The notes below the pieces were generated by a model, which saw only the letters and a list, made by a program, of their open reading frames with translations, did no database searches and was not told where the DNA came from. Shown piece after piece: positions 1-7,688 of a stretch of DNA of 15,844 nt. Within the stretch, counting starts at the first letter, position 1, and each line of letters begins with the position of its first letter. This DNA is from Elusimicrobiota bacterium (GTDB lineage: Bacteria; Elusimicrobiota; Elusimicrobia; Elusimicrobiales; UBA9959), in contig DAOWGR010000185.1 in the NCBI GenBank assembly GCA_030637365.1, forward strand, positions 1 through 15,844, in the 5' to 3' direction. The translations under genes were made by a program, and so were the position numbers.

Positions 1-271
1 AATTAAAAAGCTTGACAGCCGGACTGCTTGGCGGCGCGACAGCTTTTCTTTAAATATAAAAATATCAGTAAATCTCATTAAATGTATTTAGGCTCTGTTT
101 AATCTAAAGTTTTTCCCATTTCTCTTCAGCCCGCAGAATGTACTTGAAGTTTCCGCGCTGTCAAACTGCAGGTCAAGATTAAGACTAAGGTTTAGGAATA
201 AAAACAGCGCTATGTGTGAACTTGTTTTTTCATCTGCTGTTCTCAATCTTAATCTCAATCTTGTTCTGCCG
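1..271. other. Non-coding 3' flank of the glycosyltransferase gene
   Basis: I see no convincing gene here. The stretch contains short low-complexity runs built on AATCTT/AAGATTAAG-like words (about 171-195 and 241-262). Near its far end is an imperfect hairpin with arms at 6-12 and 41-47 (AAAAGCT/AGCTTTT). On the minus strand the hairpin is followed by a short T-run, so it could be a weak terminator for the glycosyltransferase gene. The stem is broken and the loop is large, so I do not call it a terminator. Confidence 0.4.
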
Positions 272-2545
272 TTATGATATTTCCATAATGCTTTTTCTGA
301 TAAGCACTTTTTTAAAATCCATTTTAAAAGGCAAATTGTCCAAAGAATATTTAAAATGGAATATCTTTAATATAAAGTTCGGCATACTGATTCGGCTATA
401 AACCAAATCATATAAATCAAAGACGAATTCTCCGTCCGCGTACTTAAATAAAAATTCCACAAATATTTCCTTTCCTCCGACAAAAGCCATGATTTCAAAA
501 TTTTTATCAAGCATCACATCCACATTGCGCAAATAAGCGCTTTTGTTTTCAATATATCTTGCTATGGAATAATTGCTTATTTTGGCCGATAAAATTCGCA
601 ATCTCCCTATTTTAAACGGCATAATACTTGATAAATCTTTCTTCAGCGGAATAAAAGAAAAGTCCTCTATAATGCCGCTAAGGCCGTAAATATCAATCTC
701 GGAAAACTTCGCGTAGGGAGCAAAAAAGGAAACTTTTTTATAAGTTCCCTTGTTCTCGTCAAAATCCGAAAATTTTAAAACAATGTTTTCAAAAACAAAC
801 CCGGCGAATTCAAGTTTTTTGACTTTATATCTCTTTTTATCAAAATATTTCCGGTTATGAATTTTTTTTCGATACACGCTCACCGTGGACATATCTTCAA
901 GCTGATAAGATTTAATTTCGGTAAATATTCTGGAAAACCATTTTTTATTTGCGTCAAAAAATCGCGCCCCTTGGGAACGGCCGAGAGAATCCTTTGAACG
1001 CTCGGCCCACTCCGCCAAAGAACAGTTCTTGATGATAATAAAATCCGACAGGCCCATTAAACTCCGATTATAAGAAAAAAACTTTAATTTTTTTATTCCG
1101 TTTTTCTCCGCGTAAAGGGAAAAGGAAGGCGCGTTAAAAATGTCATTTTCGCCTATGACCGAAACTCGCGTAAAATCTTTTTTACCGGCAATTTTATGTC
1201 CGCCATAAACAACAGGCGAATTTAAAAGCCCGGGAGCGTCCGATGAACTTTCATTTATCAACTCAATTATATCCGCCACTTTCGCGGCGGAATTTAAAGG
1301 CGCGGACAAGCCTATAATGGGAATATTTCCGCCAAAAACCGGGATTGATTTCGTGTTTATAACGCCCAATTGATTTATTATGAGAAAAAACGCCAAAACG
1401 CCAAAAAGATAATTCCTTATCCTATTGGGCGTCATTACTCCTATGGCTACGGCAAAAGCAAGGAGCGCCGGATAAAAATTAGCCGGATTATTTGTAAATA
1501 GAAATGAAAAACATATGTACGGAATTAAAAACCACATAAAAACGACTTCTCTGCCTTCATAAGGCATAAAAACCGCGTAATACATCCACACTAAAGCCGC
1601 CGCGCCAAGCAAAAATAAAAGAAGATGGGAGGAAGAAGCGGCGGAACCCAAATACCAGAAAAGATTTTTAAAAGAAAAGGCTTTTAGATAAACACTTTCA
1701 ATGCCGGAAAAAAAATCCATGACAAAAACATAAAAAACATTCCTTAGATACCATGGGATATTAATCGCCGCCGCGATAATAAATCCTTTTAAAATTCTGC
1801 CTCTGGCAACGGGAGAAAGCAACGCGGAAACAAATGTAAGCGCCGTGGGTAAGATATAAATTAAAAAAAACTTATCGGTAAATAAGCCAAAGGCCACGGC
1901 TATGCCGTAAACAAAACCCCATTTGCCGTCCTTATCAAATTCCTCGGAATTAATAAATCCGGCATAAGCCAAACTGGCAAAAGCCATAACGGCTATTTCA
2001 GGCGACGGATGCCTCAAAACTTCAAGAACAAACGGCATCGCGCAGGCAACGGCGGCCGCCAGCCAGCCGGACTGATAATTTCTTTTCCAACTCGCGATGG
2101 AAAAAATTGAAAAAGCCAATATGGCCAAATAGAAAGAATTGACGCCTATAATGGCAATATTGAGGCTATCCGGAAATAATCGCAAAAAAGGATAATAGCT
2201 TATGAAATAAAAAGGCGGCTGAAGACTCTTTATTCCGACCGTTTCGGGACTAAAAATCGCCATCCAATTGCCCGCGGACAAATTCTCCATAAATGCCGTT
2301 ATGATATTCACATTTACGGCGTCTTTCAAAGAAAACACATAGTCTTGCCTCAATATCCATATTGAAAGAAACAAAACTCCGATTAAGACTATGGCGGAAA
2401 GCCCCAATAATCCTATCCACGGCTTATCTTTTTTCGGAGCCGATAATTCTTGTTCAAACATAATGCTTTCAAAAACCGCTCTGGACGCATAAAATTTCTC
2501 TTTCCAGCTCAATTTTCTATTTTTTTCGTTTCTTTCTTTCGTCAT
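272..2545 (-). CDS. GT-C (family 39/ArnT-like) membrane glycosyltransferase with C-terminal LmeA/DUF2993-like domain
   Basis: From the ATG at 2545 the protein is about 757 residues. After a basic cytoplasmic N-terminus, residues 43-395 form roughly ten membrane helices. Their arrangement is typical of GT-C enzymes, which transfer a sugar from a polyprenyl-phosphate donor on the periplasmic face: an acidic first periplasmic loop (LRQDY, then SLQPPFYF), a HPSPEIAVMA segment, and GLFTDKFFLIYILP. A soluble domain follows (about 400-560). The last 180 residues resemble LmeA/DUF2993 lipid-binding proteins: alternating beta-strand pattern, and near the end the family-like LDNLPFKMDFKKVLI. Such a fusion could hold or deliver the lipid-linked substrate, which is inference. 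A TTG at 2569 in the same frame would add 8 residues, but neither start has a strong Shine-Dalgarno sequence. It is the last gene of the ileS block, 54 bases after the TPR lipoprotein. The glycosyltransferase assignment is firmer than the LmeA one. Confidence 0.75.
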   Translation of the reverse strand: MTKERNEKNRKLSWKEKFYASRAVFESIMFEQELSAPKKDKPWIGLLGLSAIVLIGVLFLSIWILRQDYVFSLKDAVNVNIITAFMENLSAGNWMAIFSPETVGIKSLQPPFYFISYYPFLRLFPDSLNIAIIGVNSFYLAILAFSIFSIASWKRNYQSGWLAAAVACAMPFVLEVLRHPSPEIAVMAFASLAYAGFINSEEFDKDGKWGFVYGIAVAFGLFTDKFFLIYILPTALTFVSALLSPVARGRILKGFIIAAAINIPWYLRNVFYVFVMDFFSGIESVYLKAFSFKNLFWYLGSAASSSHLLLFLLGAAALVWMYYAVFMPYEGREVVFMWFLIPYICFSFLFTNNPANFYPALLAFAVAIGVMTPNRIRNYLFGVLAFFLIINQLGVINTKSIPVFGGNIPIIGLSAPLNSAAKVADIIELINESSSDAPGLLNSPVVYGGHKIAGKKDFTRVSVIGENDIFNAPSFSLYAEKNGIKKLKFFSYNRSLMGLSDFIIIKNCSLAEWAERSKDSLGRSQGARFFDANKKWFSRIFTEIKSYQLEDMSTVSVYRKKIHNRKYFDKKRYKVKKLEFAGFVFENIVLKFSDFDENKGTYKKVSFFAPYAKFSEIDIYGLSGIIEDFSFIPLKKDLSSIMPFKIGRLRILSAKISNYSIARYIENKSAYLRNVDVMLDKNFEIMAFVGGKEIFVEFLFKYADGEFVFDLYDLVYSRISMPNFILKIFHFKYSLDNLPFKMDFKKVLIRKSIMEIS

Positions 2546-2584
2546 AAAAATTTTCCAAACCACGCACAAGGATTAAGCGTTAAG

Positions 2585-2613
2585 CTTACTCCATATCCCT
2601 TAGCCCTTACTCC
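2585..2613 (-). repeat. 29-bp dispersed intergenic repeat, copy A
   Basis: On the minus strand this begins GGAGTAAGG, includes GGAT and TGGA, and matches the segment at 12085-12113 at 22 of 29 positions without gaps. It covers the end and stop codon of the TPR lipoprotein gene, so that protein's last few residues (RSKG) are encoded by repeat-like DNA. The origin is unknown. Confidence 0.5.
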
Positions 2614-3556
2614 TTATTTGCCTTTCGCTTCTCTTTATGCGCGAATTAACCAATCTAAGCCTCTTATCGTATATTCCGAAATTTTCCGGATCCAATTTTT
2701 TTGTCTTCATATACTCACTGCGAGCGAGTTTATAATCTTTCATTGAAAAATGAATATCTCCCTTCAGAAGATGGGCCAGGGAAAATTCCGGCATAAGCAT
2801 AATGGATTCTTGAACTTCCATCAAAGCTCTTTCATAATATTTTATTCTATAGCCGGCAAGACCACTCCAATAATGATAAACCGCGTTTTTAGGCGTAATG
2901 TCGGTTGATGCTTTAAAATTTTGAATCGCGGCTCCATAATCGCCAAATTTAAATTTTATTTTCCCTCTCTCGTAATACGCGAGCGAAATATCGGCGTTGA
3001 ATTCAATCAAAGCGTTTAAATCATCCAAAGCTTTTATCGGATTTCCAAGAGTGTTTAAAACTATCGCCCTGTAATACAAAGCCGATTCAAGCTTGCCGTC
3101 AAGTTCAATAGCTTTGGATAAATCATCATAAGCCTGAGCGGGATCATTTATCTTGTAATTGATTATGCCTTTATTAAGATAGGCATGAGCGTAATCGGGA
3201 TTTTTATTTATTGCTTCATTTAAATAATAAAGCGCCTTTCCATAAACGGATAAATCCATATACATGCCGGAAAGATTCGCGTAAGAGGGCATATATGCGG
3301 GAGAATATTCAATGGCTTTTTTAAAATCATTTTCAGCTTTTTGCCTGTCTCTAAGTTTTTCATATGCCAGGCCTCTTGAATTTAAAACCTCGGGATAATT
3401 TCTGTTAATAATCAAAGCCTTTGTGAACATTTCAACAGCTTCAAGATATTTGCCGGAAAAATAAAGCTTATTGCCCTTTTCATAGTAATGTTCGGGACTT
3501 CTATTGCACGCAAGCAAAAACAACCCGATAAAGGAAAATATTACGACTCGTTTCAC
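2600..3556 (-). CDS. TPR-repeat lipoprotein
   Basis: A 318-residue protein made almost entirely of tetratricopeptide repeats after a lipoprotein signal peptide. The signal is MKR, a hydrophobic stretch, and a lipobox LLAC with the modified cysteine at residue 17. From about residue 23 there are eight or more 34-residue helix pairs with the usual A/G/Y/P spacing (for example YYEKGNKLYFSGKYLEAVEMF and later YAHAYLNKGIINYKINDPAQAY). TPRs bind partner proteins, so this is probably an envelope-anchored scaffold; the partner is unknown. The start is GTG at 3556, with an excellent AGGAGGTGG ribosome-binding site. It lies 68 bases downstream of lspA, whose product would cleave this very signal peptide. 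The leader and first codons are nearly identical to those of lspA. The C-terminus is basic and ends inside a dispersed repeat. Confidence 0.9.
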   Translation of the reverse strand: MKRVVIFSFIGLFLLACNRSPEHYYEKGNKLYFSGKYLEAVEMFTKALIINRNYPEVLNSRGLAYEKLRDRQKAENDFKKAIEYSPAYMPSYANLSGMYMDLSVYGKALYYLNEAINKNPDYAHAYLNKGIINYKINDPAQAYDDLSKAIELDGKLESALYYRAIVLNTLGNPIKALDDLNALIEFNADISLAYYERGKIKFKFGDYGAAIQNFKASTDITPKNAVYHYWSGLAGYRIKYYERALMEVQESIMLMPEFSLAHLLKGDIHFSMKDYKLARSEYMKTKKLDPENFGIYDKRLRLVNSRIKRSERQIRSKG

Positions 3557-3567
3557 CCTACCACCTC
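3548..3567 (-). promoter_or_regulatory. Translation-start leader shared with lspA
   Basis: The 20 bases GAGGTGGTAGGGTGAAACGA (minus strand) hold the Shine-Dalgarno sequence, the GTG start and the next two codons (Lys-Arg) of the TPR lipoprotein. They differ at one base from 4068-4087, the same region of lspA. This fixes the start of both genes. Confidence 0.7.
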
Positions 3568-3624
3568 CTGTCTTGATAAATAGTAACTAGCGCTGAAGAC
3601 TGACAATAACGGGAAAAACTCCGA

Positions 3625-4076
3625 TTACATATTACTTTTCTGTGTTTTTCGCATTTTCAACGCGATTAATACGGCTCCGACGCTTATGGAAGAATCCGCC
3701 ACATTAAATACGGCCGGAAAAAAAGACAGGTTTACAAAATCAATAACATAGCCATAGACTATTCTGTCATAAAGATTGCCTAAGGCCCCGCCGACAACCA
3801 TCGCGATGCCTATCGCCACAAGTATGCCGCAAGGCTCAATCTTCCTTCTAAAAACCATTATCATAGATAGCAAAACAAGGGTGAGAACAATAAAAAGGAA
3901 TTGGCGTTTTGGAACATGCCAAAAGCCACTCCCGTATTTTCAACATAAACAAAATCTAAAAATCCGCAAAGGCTGAAAGATTGAGGCAAAATAAATTTTA
4001 AAACAAAATATTTGCTTATTCTGTCCGCCGCAAAAACACCTAAGATTATCAATGGCGCCAATAACTTTCGTTTCAC
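3625..4076 (-). pseudogene. lspA: Lipoprotein signal peptidase II, reading frame broken by a one-base shift
   Basis: LspA is the inner-membrane aspartyl protease that removes signal peptides from prolipoproteins. Two overlapping frames together give the full family. The first (from GTG 4076) carries the N-terminal helix, DRISKYFVL and NTGVAFGMF, then runs into a stop near 3861. The second carries the rest: GGALGNLYDRI, VIDFVN and FNVADSSI, including both catalytic aspartates (VIDF and VADS). Reading in the second frame can be carried upstream as LFIVLTLVLLS, so the switch falls at the TCCTTTTTATTG stretch around 3891-3899. Adding one base there (for example a sixth T) restores a normal protein of about 150 residues. 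Because LspA is normally important and all motifs survive, a sequencing error or very recent indel is likelier than an old pseudogene. A -1 recoding site is possible but the slippery sequence is poor. The start has a strong GAGGTGG ribosome-binding site. Confidence 0.85.
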
Positions 4077-4087
4077 CCCACCACCTC
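4068..4087 (-). promoter_or_regulatory. Translation-start leader of lspA
   Basis: The sequence GAGGTGGTGGGGTGAAACGA on the minus strand holds the ribosome-binding site, the GTG start and codons 2-3. It matches the leader at 3548-3567 at 19 of 20 positions. Confidence 0.7.
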
Positions 4088-4117
4088 TTTTATTTGTCTA
4101 TCCTTATTTTGGCCGTG

Positions 4118-7033
4118 TTACCCTTCCGAAACTTGTCCTTCACCCTGCCGCGCTGTATCACTGCCGCGCTGTAGCGCTGTTGTCTTTTTCATCACATCCG
4201 CGCAACGACCGCAAATATCCGCGAATTCCCTATTCAAGCCTATATCCTTGCGCCATTGCCAACATCTGGGGCATTTTGTTCCGCCCGCGTGAACGGAACT
4301 TATTTCAAGCTCTGGCGCCGCTTCGTTAAATTTAATTTCACAGTCCGAAATTATGGCGATAGCCGGCCAAAGTTCAATTGTGCTTTTTAAAAAATCCGCC
4401 GTTTTTTCGTCTGAAGTGGCGAATAAAACCTTGGCTTCAAGAGAAGAGCCTATTTTTCCCGCGCTTCTAAGATCCTCAATAGACTTAAAAACCTTCTCCC
4501 TTATCCCCATTATTTTTGTCCAGCGCGCGCTTAGCTTGTCATCCAGCCATTCGTTTTTTTCTTTCGGCAAATCCGAAAAGAAAACACTGTCTGAAAGCTC
4601 CAGAGAAATTTCACTTCTGACAACTTGCCACGCTTCCTCCGCCGTAAATGAAAGTATGGGCGCCATAATACGCAAAAGCTCCAATAAAACATCATATAAA
4701 ACCGTCTGCGCGCTCCGACGCCGATTATCATCGGAACTTAAGGTATACAGCCTATCTTTCAAAGCGTCCAAATAAAAAGCGGATAAATCCAGAATACAAA
4801 AATCCGCTATTCGGCGCGCGGCCTGACGATATTCATATTTTTGATAATGAGAGTTAATATCTTTAATCGCCAAAGCGAGACGATGCCTCATATATCTGTC
4901 CATTTCGGTTATATTATCATTTGAAACATAATTTTCGCGCGGATTAAAATCGCTAAGATTGCCCAAAATATATCTTACGGTATTTCTTATTTTTCTGTAA
5001 ATATCTATCGGTCCGCTTAAAAGCTTATCGGATATTCTTATGTCTTCGGAATAATCGCTTAACGCCACCCAAAGCCTTAATATCTCAGCTCCGTATTTTT
5101 GATAAATCTCTTGAGGAGACACCACATTACCGGAAGACTTATGCATGGCCTTGCCTTTATCATCCAAAACAAAACCATGAGTTAAAACCGTTTTATAAGG
5201 CGGCTTGCCGTTAAGCGCCACCGACGGAATAAGCGATGTCTGAAACCAGCCGCGATGCTGATCGGAGCCTTCAAGATATAAATCGGCAGGATACATTTTC
5301 TCGCCCAACAATCCATTGTCTTTAATTACCGCGCGCCATGAAACGCCGGAATCAAGCCAAACATCCAAAATATCCTTTTCTTTGTCAAAATCCGAACCGC
5401 CGCAAGAGCATTTATAATTTTTTGGAATAATGTCGGCCGCGCCGTCTGAAAACCAAAAATCAGAGCCTTCTTTAAAAACCCTTTCCTCAATATGTTTCAT
5501 CAAAGCCGCGTCCACTTGAACTTTTTGGCAAGATTTACAGTATAATACCGGAACAGGCGTCCCCCAATATCTCTGGCGGGAAAGACACCAATCCGGCCTT
5601 TGAGAAAGCATGCCCATCATTCTTTCTTTTCCCATTTGAGGCACCCATGAAACTTTTTCGGCCTCGCTTATAAGAGTTTTCCTTAAATCCTTATGGTCAA
5701 TGCCAAAAAACCATTGCTCGGTAGCCCGGAAAATAATCGGCTGTTTACATCGCCAGCAATGAGGATAACTGTGATAAATGGACGCGGAAGATATGAGATG
5801 TCCGCTTTGTTCAAGCGTTTTAATTATTTTTTCATTCGCCTTAAAAACCTTCATCCCCTCAAACTCGCCGGCGTCCTTGGTAAAACAACCGCTATTGTTT
5901 ACGGGACAAAATACTTCAAGATTCCATTTCCTGCCCGCGTGAAAATCATCTTCTCCATGGCCGGGCGCGATATGAACTATTCCGGTTCCGGTTTCCATAT
6001 CCACAAAATCGGTTGATATTACGGAACGCTCCGCGTTTCTTCCTTTGGTTTTGTCCGATGTGGCTTTTTCAGCGAAGGCGGGCATGGACGACGCGAGACA
6101 ATGCTCGTATTTAAGACCAATGAGTTTTTCACCGTTAATTAAACCAAGTTTCTTTCCCTTAATGTTCGTTTCGGCCAAAAAAGAATCCGCGAGCTTATCC
6201 GCTAAAATCAAAATTCCGATTTCAGTTTCCATCAATCTGTAATTCTCTTCTTTTGACACGGCGACCGCCATATTGGCCGGCAAAGTCCATGGAGTCGTGG
6301 TCCATATAACAATAAACGCCGGTTTCCCTTGTAAACCATTTTCCACCTCCGAGGTGGAAAATGGTTGAAGCTTGAATTTAACATAAATTGAGGGCGAGGT
6401 TTTGTCCTTGTATTCCACTTCAGCGTCCGCCAAAGCCGTCTCACAAGTAGCGCACCATGATATGGTCTTTTTGCCTTTGAAAATATATTCCTCGCGCAAA
6501 AGCTCATTGAAAGTTTTTATAACGGTTGCCTCATAATTCGCGCTCATCGTGATATAAGGATTATCCCAATCGCCTATAATCCCCAATCGTTTAAACTCTT
6601 CTTTCTGAATATCCACAAATTTGGCCGCAAAACCTCTGGCTTTCTTTCTAAAAGCGGCAATATCGTTTATATGCTTTTTGCCCATTTTAAGCTCTTTCAA
6701 TAATTGCTGCTCTATAGGCAAACCATGACAATCCCAGCCGGGGACATAAGGCGTATAATGACCCATCATGGATTGTGATTTAACAACGATATCCTTTAAA
6801 ATCTTGTTTAAGGCATGGCCTATATGAATATGTCCGTTGGCATAAGGAGGGCCGTCGTGAAGCAAATAATGCTTGGAATCTTTTCTGTTTTCAAGCATTT
6901 TTTCATAAAGTTTAATTTTATTCCAAAAATCAATTATTTGAGGTTCTTTGACGGGAAGATTTCCACGCATGGAAAAAGAAGTTTTCGGCAAAAACACGGT
7001 TTTTGAATATTCAATATTTTCAGTGGTCATCAT
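4118..7033 (-). CDS. ileS: Isoleucyl-tRNA synthetase
   Basis: Cytoplasmic class I aminoacyl-tRNA synthetase that charges tRNA-Ile. It is a full-length 971-residue protein. The HIGH motif is HIGH at 70-73. The editing domain contains WTTTPWTLPAN (244-254) and GTGIVHIAPGHGEDD (349-363). LEGSDQHRGWF lies at 587-597, and the KMSKS loop reads AMHKSSGN (629-636), a variant of KMSKS. Cysteine pairs at 499/502 and 542/544 and the C-terminal CPRC...CGRC (921-944) look like zinc sites. The start is ATG 7033 or the adjacent ATG 7030, behind TGAGGACGA. Two stretches look inserted relative to E. coli IleS: residues 223-234, encoded by a perfect inverted repeat, and residues about 314-336. The last 20 residues follow short direct repeats and probably add nothing to function. 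It heads the ileS-lspA-TPR-glycosyltransferase block and is separated from the motor genes by a terminator. Confidence 0.98.
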   Translation of the reverse strand: MMTTENIEYSKTVFLPKTSFSMRGNLPVKEPQIIDFWNKIKLYEKMLENRKDSKHYLLHDGPPYANGHIHIGHALNKILKDIVVKSQSMMGHYTPYVPGWDCHGLPIEQQLLKELKMGKKHINDIAAFRKKARGFAAKFVDIQKEEFKRLGIIGDWDNPYITMSANYEATVIKTFNELLREEYIFKGKKTISWCATCETALADAEVEYKDKTSPSIYVKFKLQPFSTSEVENGLQGKPAFIVIWTTTPWTLPANMAVAVSKEENYRLMETEIGILILADKLADSFLAETNIKGKKLGLINGEKLIGLKYEHCLASSMPAFAEKATSDKTKGRNAERSVISTDFVDMETGTGIVHIAPGHGEDDFHAGRKWNLEVFCPVNNSGCFTKDAGEFEGMKVFKANEKIIKTLEQSGHLISSASIYHSYPHCWRCKQPIIFRATEQWFFGIDHKDLRKTLISEAEKVSWVPQMGKERMMGMLSQRPDWCLSRQRYWGTPVPVLYCKSCQKVQVDAALMKHIEERVFKEGSDFWFSDGAADIIPKNYKCSCGGSDFDKEKDILDVWLDSGVSWRAVIKDNGLLGEKMYPADLYLEGSDQHRGWFQTSLIPSVALNGKPPYKTVLTHGFVLDDKGKAMHKSSGNVVSPQEIYQKYGAEILRLWVALSDYSEDIRISDKLLSGPIDIYRKIRNTVRYILGNLSDFNPRENYVSNDNITEMDRYMRHRLALAIKDINSHYQKYEYRQAARRIADFCILDLSAFYLDALKDRLYTLSSDDNRRRSAQTVLYDVLLELLRIMAPILSFTAEEAWQVVRSEISLELSDSVFFSDLPKEKNEWLDDKLSARWTKIMGIREKVFKSIEDLRSAGKIGSSLEAKVLFATSDEKTADFLKSTIELWPAIAIISDCEIKFNEAAPELEISSVHAGGTKCPRCWQWRKDIGLNREFADICGRCADVMKKTTALQRGSDTARQGEGQVSEG
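4145..4173 (-). repeat. 13-bp direct repeat in the 3' end of ileS
   Basis: CTGCCGCGCTGTA (plus strand) occurs at 4145-4157 and again at 4161-4173, followed by a partial third GCGCTGT. It encodes the non-conserved tail of IleS downstream of the zinc-binding CGRC motif. Confidence 0.7.
6334..6366. repeat. Perfect 16-bp inverted repeat inside ileS
   Basis: The arms AACCATTTTCCACCTC (6334-6349) and GAGGTGGAAAATGGTT (6351-6366) are exact reverse complements separated by one base. The palindrome lies in frame in ileS and encodes about residues 223-234, in the editing domain just before the conserved VIWTTTPWTLP. It resembles coding-region palindromic elements in being in frame, but I cannot assign it to a known family. 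Confidence 0.85.
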
Positions 7034-7075
7034 TCGTCCTCAATCTACTTCATCAATTGATATATATAATTAACA

Positions 7076-7081
7076 ATTATA
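7076..7081 (-). promoter_or_regulatory. Possible -10 box for ileS
   Basis: A consensus TATAAT lies on the minus strand about 42 bases before the ileS start, between the upstream terminator and the gene. A promoter is expected here because the terminator isolates ileS from the motor genes. No clear -35 box sits at the right distance (TTGCGC is only 13 bases away), so the call is weak. Confidence 0.35.
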
Positions 7082-7110
7082 CAAAATATGCTATGCGCAA
7101 AGACCAAATG

Positions 7111-7160
7111 AAAAAACAAAAAGCGTTTATTGGCTTTTACACATAAAAGCCAATAAACGC
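7111..7160 (-). terminator. Strong intrinsic terminator after the receiver gene
   Basis: A perfect 16-bp stem (arms 7123-7138 and 7145-7160) with a 6-base loop is followed, on the minus strand, by TTTTTGTTTTTT. It lies 22 bases past the stop of the CheY-like gene and ends the motor gene block. No comparable structure follows the earlier genes of that block, which supports their being co-transcribed. Confidence 0.92.
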
Positions 7161-7182
7161 CATTTGCAAATACTTGATAAAT

Positions 7183-7554
7183 CTATATTTCCAAAGTCTT
7201 TTTGACATGACCGATTATATCTTCTATCGGTGTCATTTTTGAAAGAAATTTATTAACGCCTTCTTGCTTAAAAAGCGACTCTACCGTCGCGTTAAAATGG
7301 GTGCCGGTAAGAATTATAATGGGGATTTTTAACACCTCGCTGTTTAAAGTTCTAATCACTTCTATGCCTGAAACATCCGGCATCATAACATCCAAAAGAA
7401 TAAGATCGGGTTTTTCAGAAACAGCCTTTTCAATGCCTTCCTTTCCATTACACGCGGAAACAACTTGAAATCCGCTATCTTCCAATGTATATTCTATAAG
7501 CTCTCTAAAACTTAAATTGTCATCTATTACAAGAACCTTTTTTGTTTCCGCCAT
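7183..7554 (-). CDS. Single-domain CheY-like response regulator
   Basis: A 123-residue receiver domain with no output domain, so it must act by binding a partner. Key residues are present: the acidic pair D11-D12, the phospho-acceptor D55 in LILLDVMMP, T83 in IILTG and K106. The usual proline after the lysine is a methionine (KMTP), with the proline two places later. I chose the ATG at 7554 because GAGGAGGGGAGTGAA precedes it directly; a TTG at 7581 has no such site. It is the last gene of the motor block, between motB and the terminator, and is the obvious candidate to be phosphorylated by the kinase encoded at 12929-13888. In flagella CheY-P binds FliM and FliN. Neither is encoded here, so the target could be the FliF-FliG fusion or the coiled-coil protein, which is inference. 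Confidence 0.93.
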   Translation of the reverse strand: MAETKKVLVIDDNLSFRELIEYTLEDSGFQVVSACNGKEGIEKAVSEKPDLILLDVMMPDVSGIEVIRTLNSEVLKIPIIILTGTHFNATVESLFKQEGVNKFLSKMTPIEDIIGHVKKTLEI

Positions 7555-7688
7555 TTCACTCCCCTCCTCTATCCAGTTCAAAATCAGCCGGCAATATATT
7601 GATATGATTATATAATATCGGCGGCCAAATAGTTTCTAAAGTTATTTTCAAGACCATCTAACCGCAAAGCAAGATATTCGCGCCTTGT

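Noticed and set aside
3625..3873. C-terminal half of LspA as a separate small membrane protein
   Set aside because: Its frame continues upstream into LspA-like sequence, and it has the catalytic motifs that complete the first half.
4012..4329. Plus-strand open frame over the ileS 3' end
   Set aside because: It is antisense to ileS and lspA and shows no recognisable features.
5132..5149. IleS KMSKS loop reading AMHKSS as a sign of inactivation
   Set aside because: The loop varies among IleS proteins, the essential lysine and serine remain, and all other motifs are intact.
7555..7581. TTG start for the receiver gene
   Set aside because: A strong Shine-Dalgarno sequence lies inside this extension, directly before the ATG at 7554.
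7582..7688. TATAAT-like box in the motB-receiver spacer as a promoter
   Set aside because: There is no -35 match at a usable distance, and the region is AT-rich enough for chance hits.
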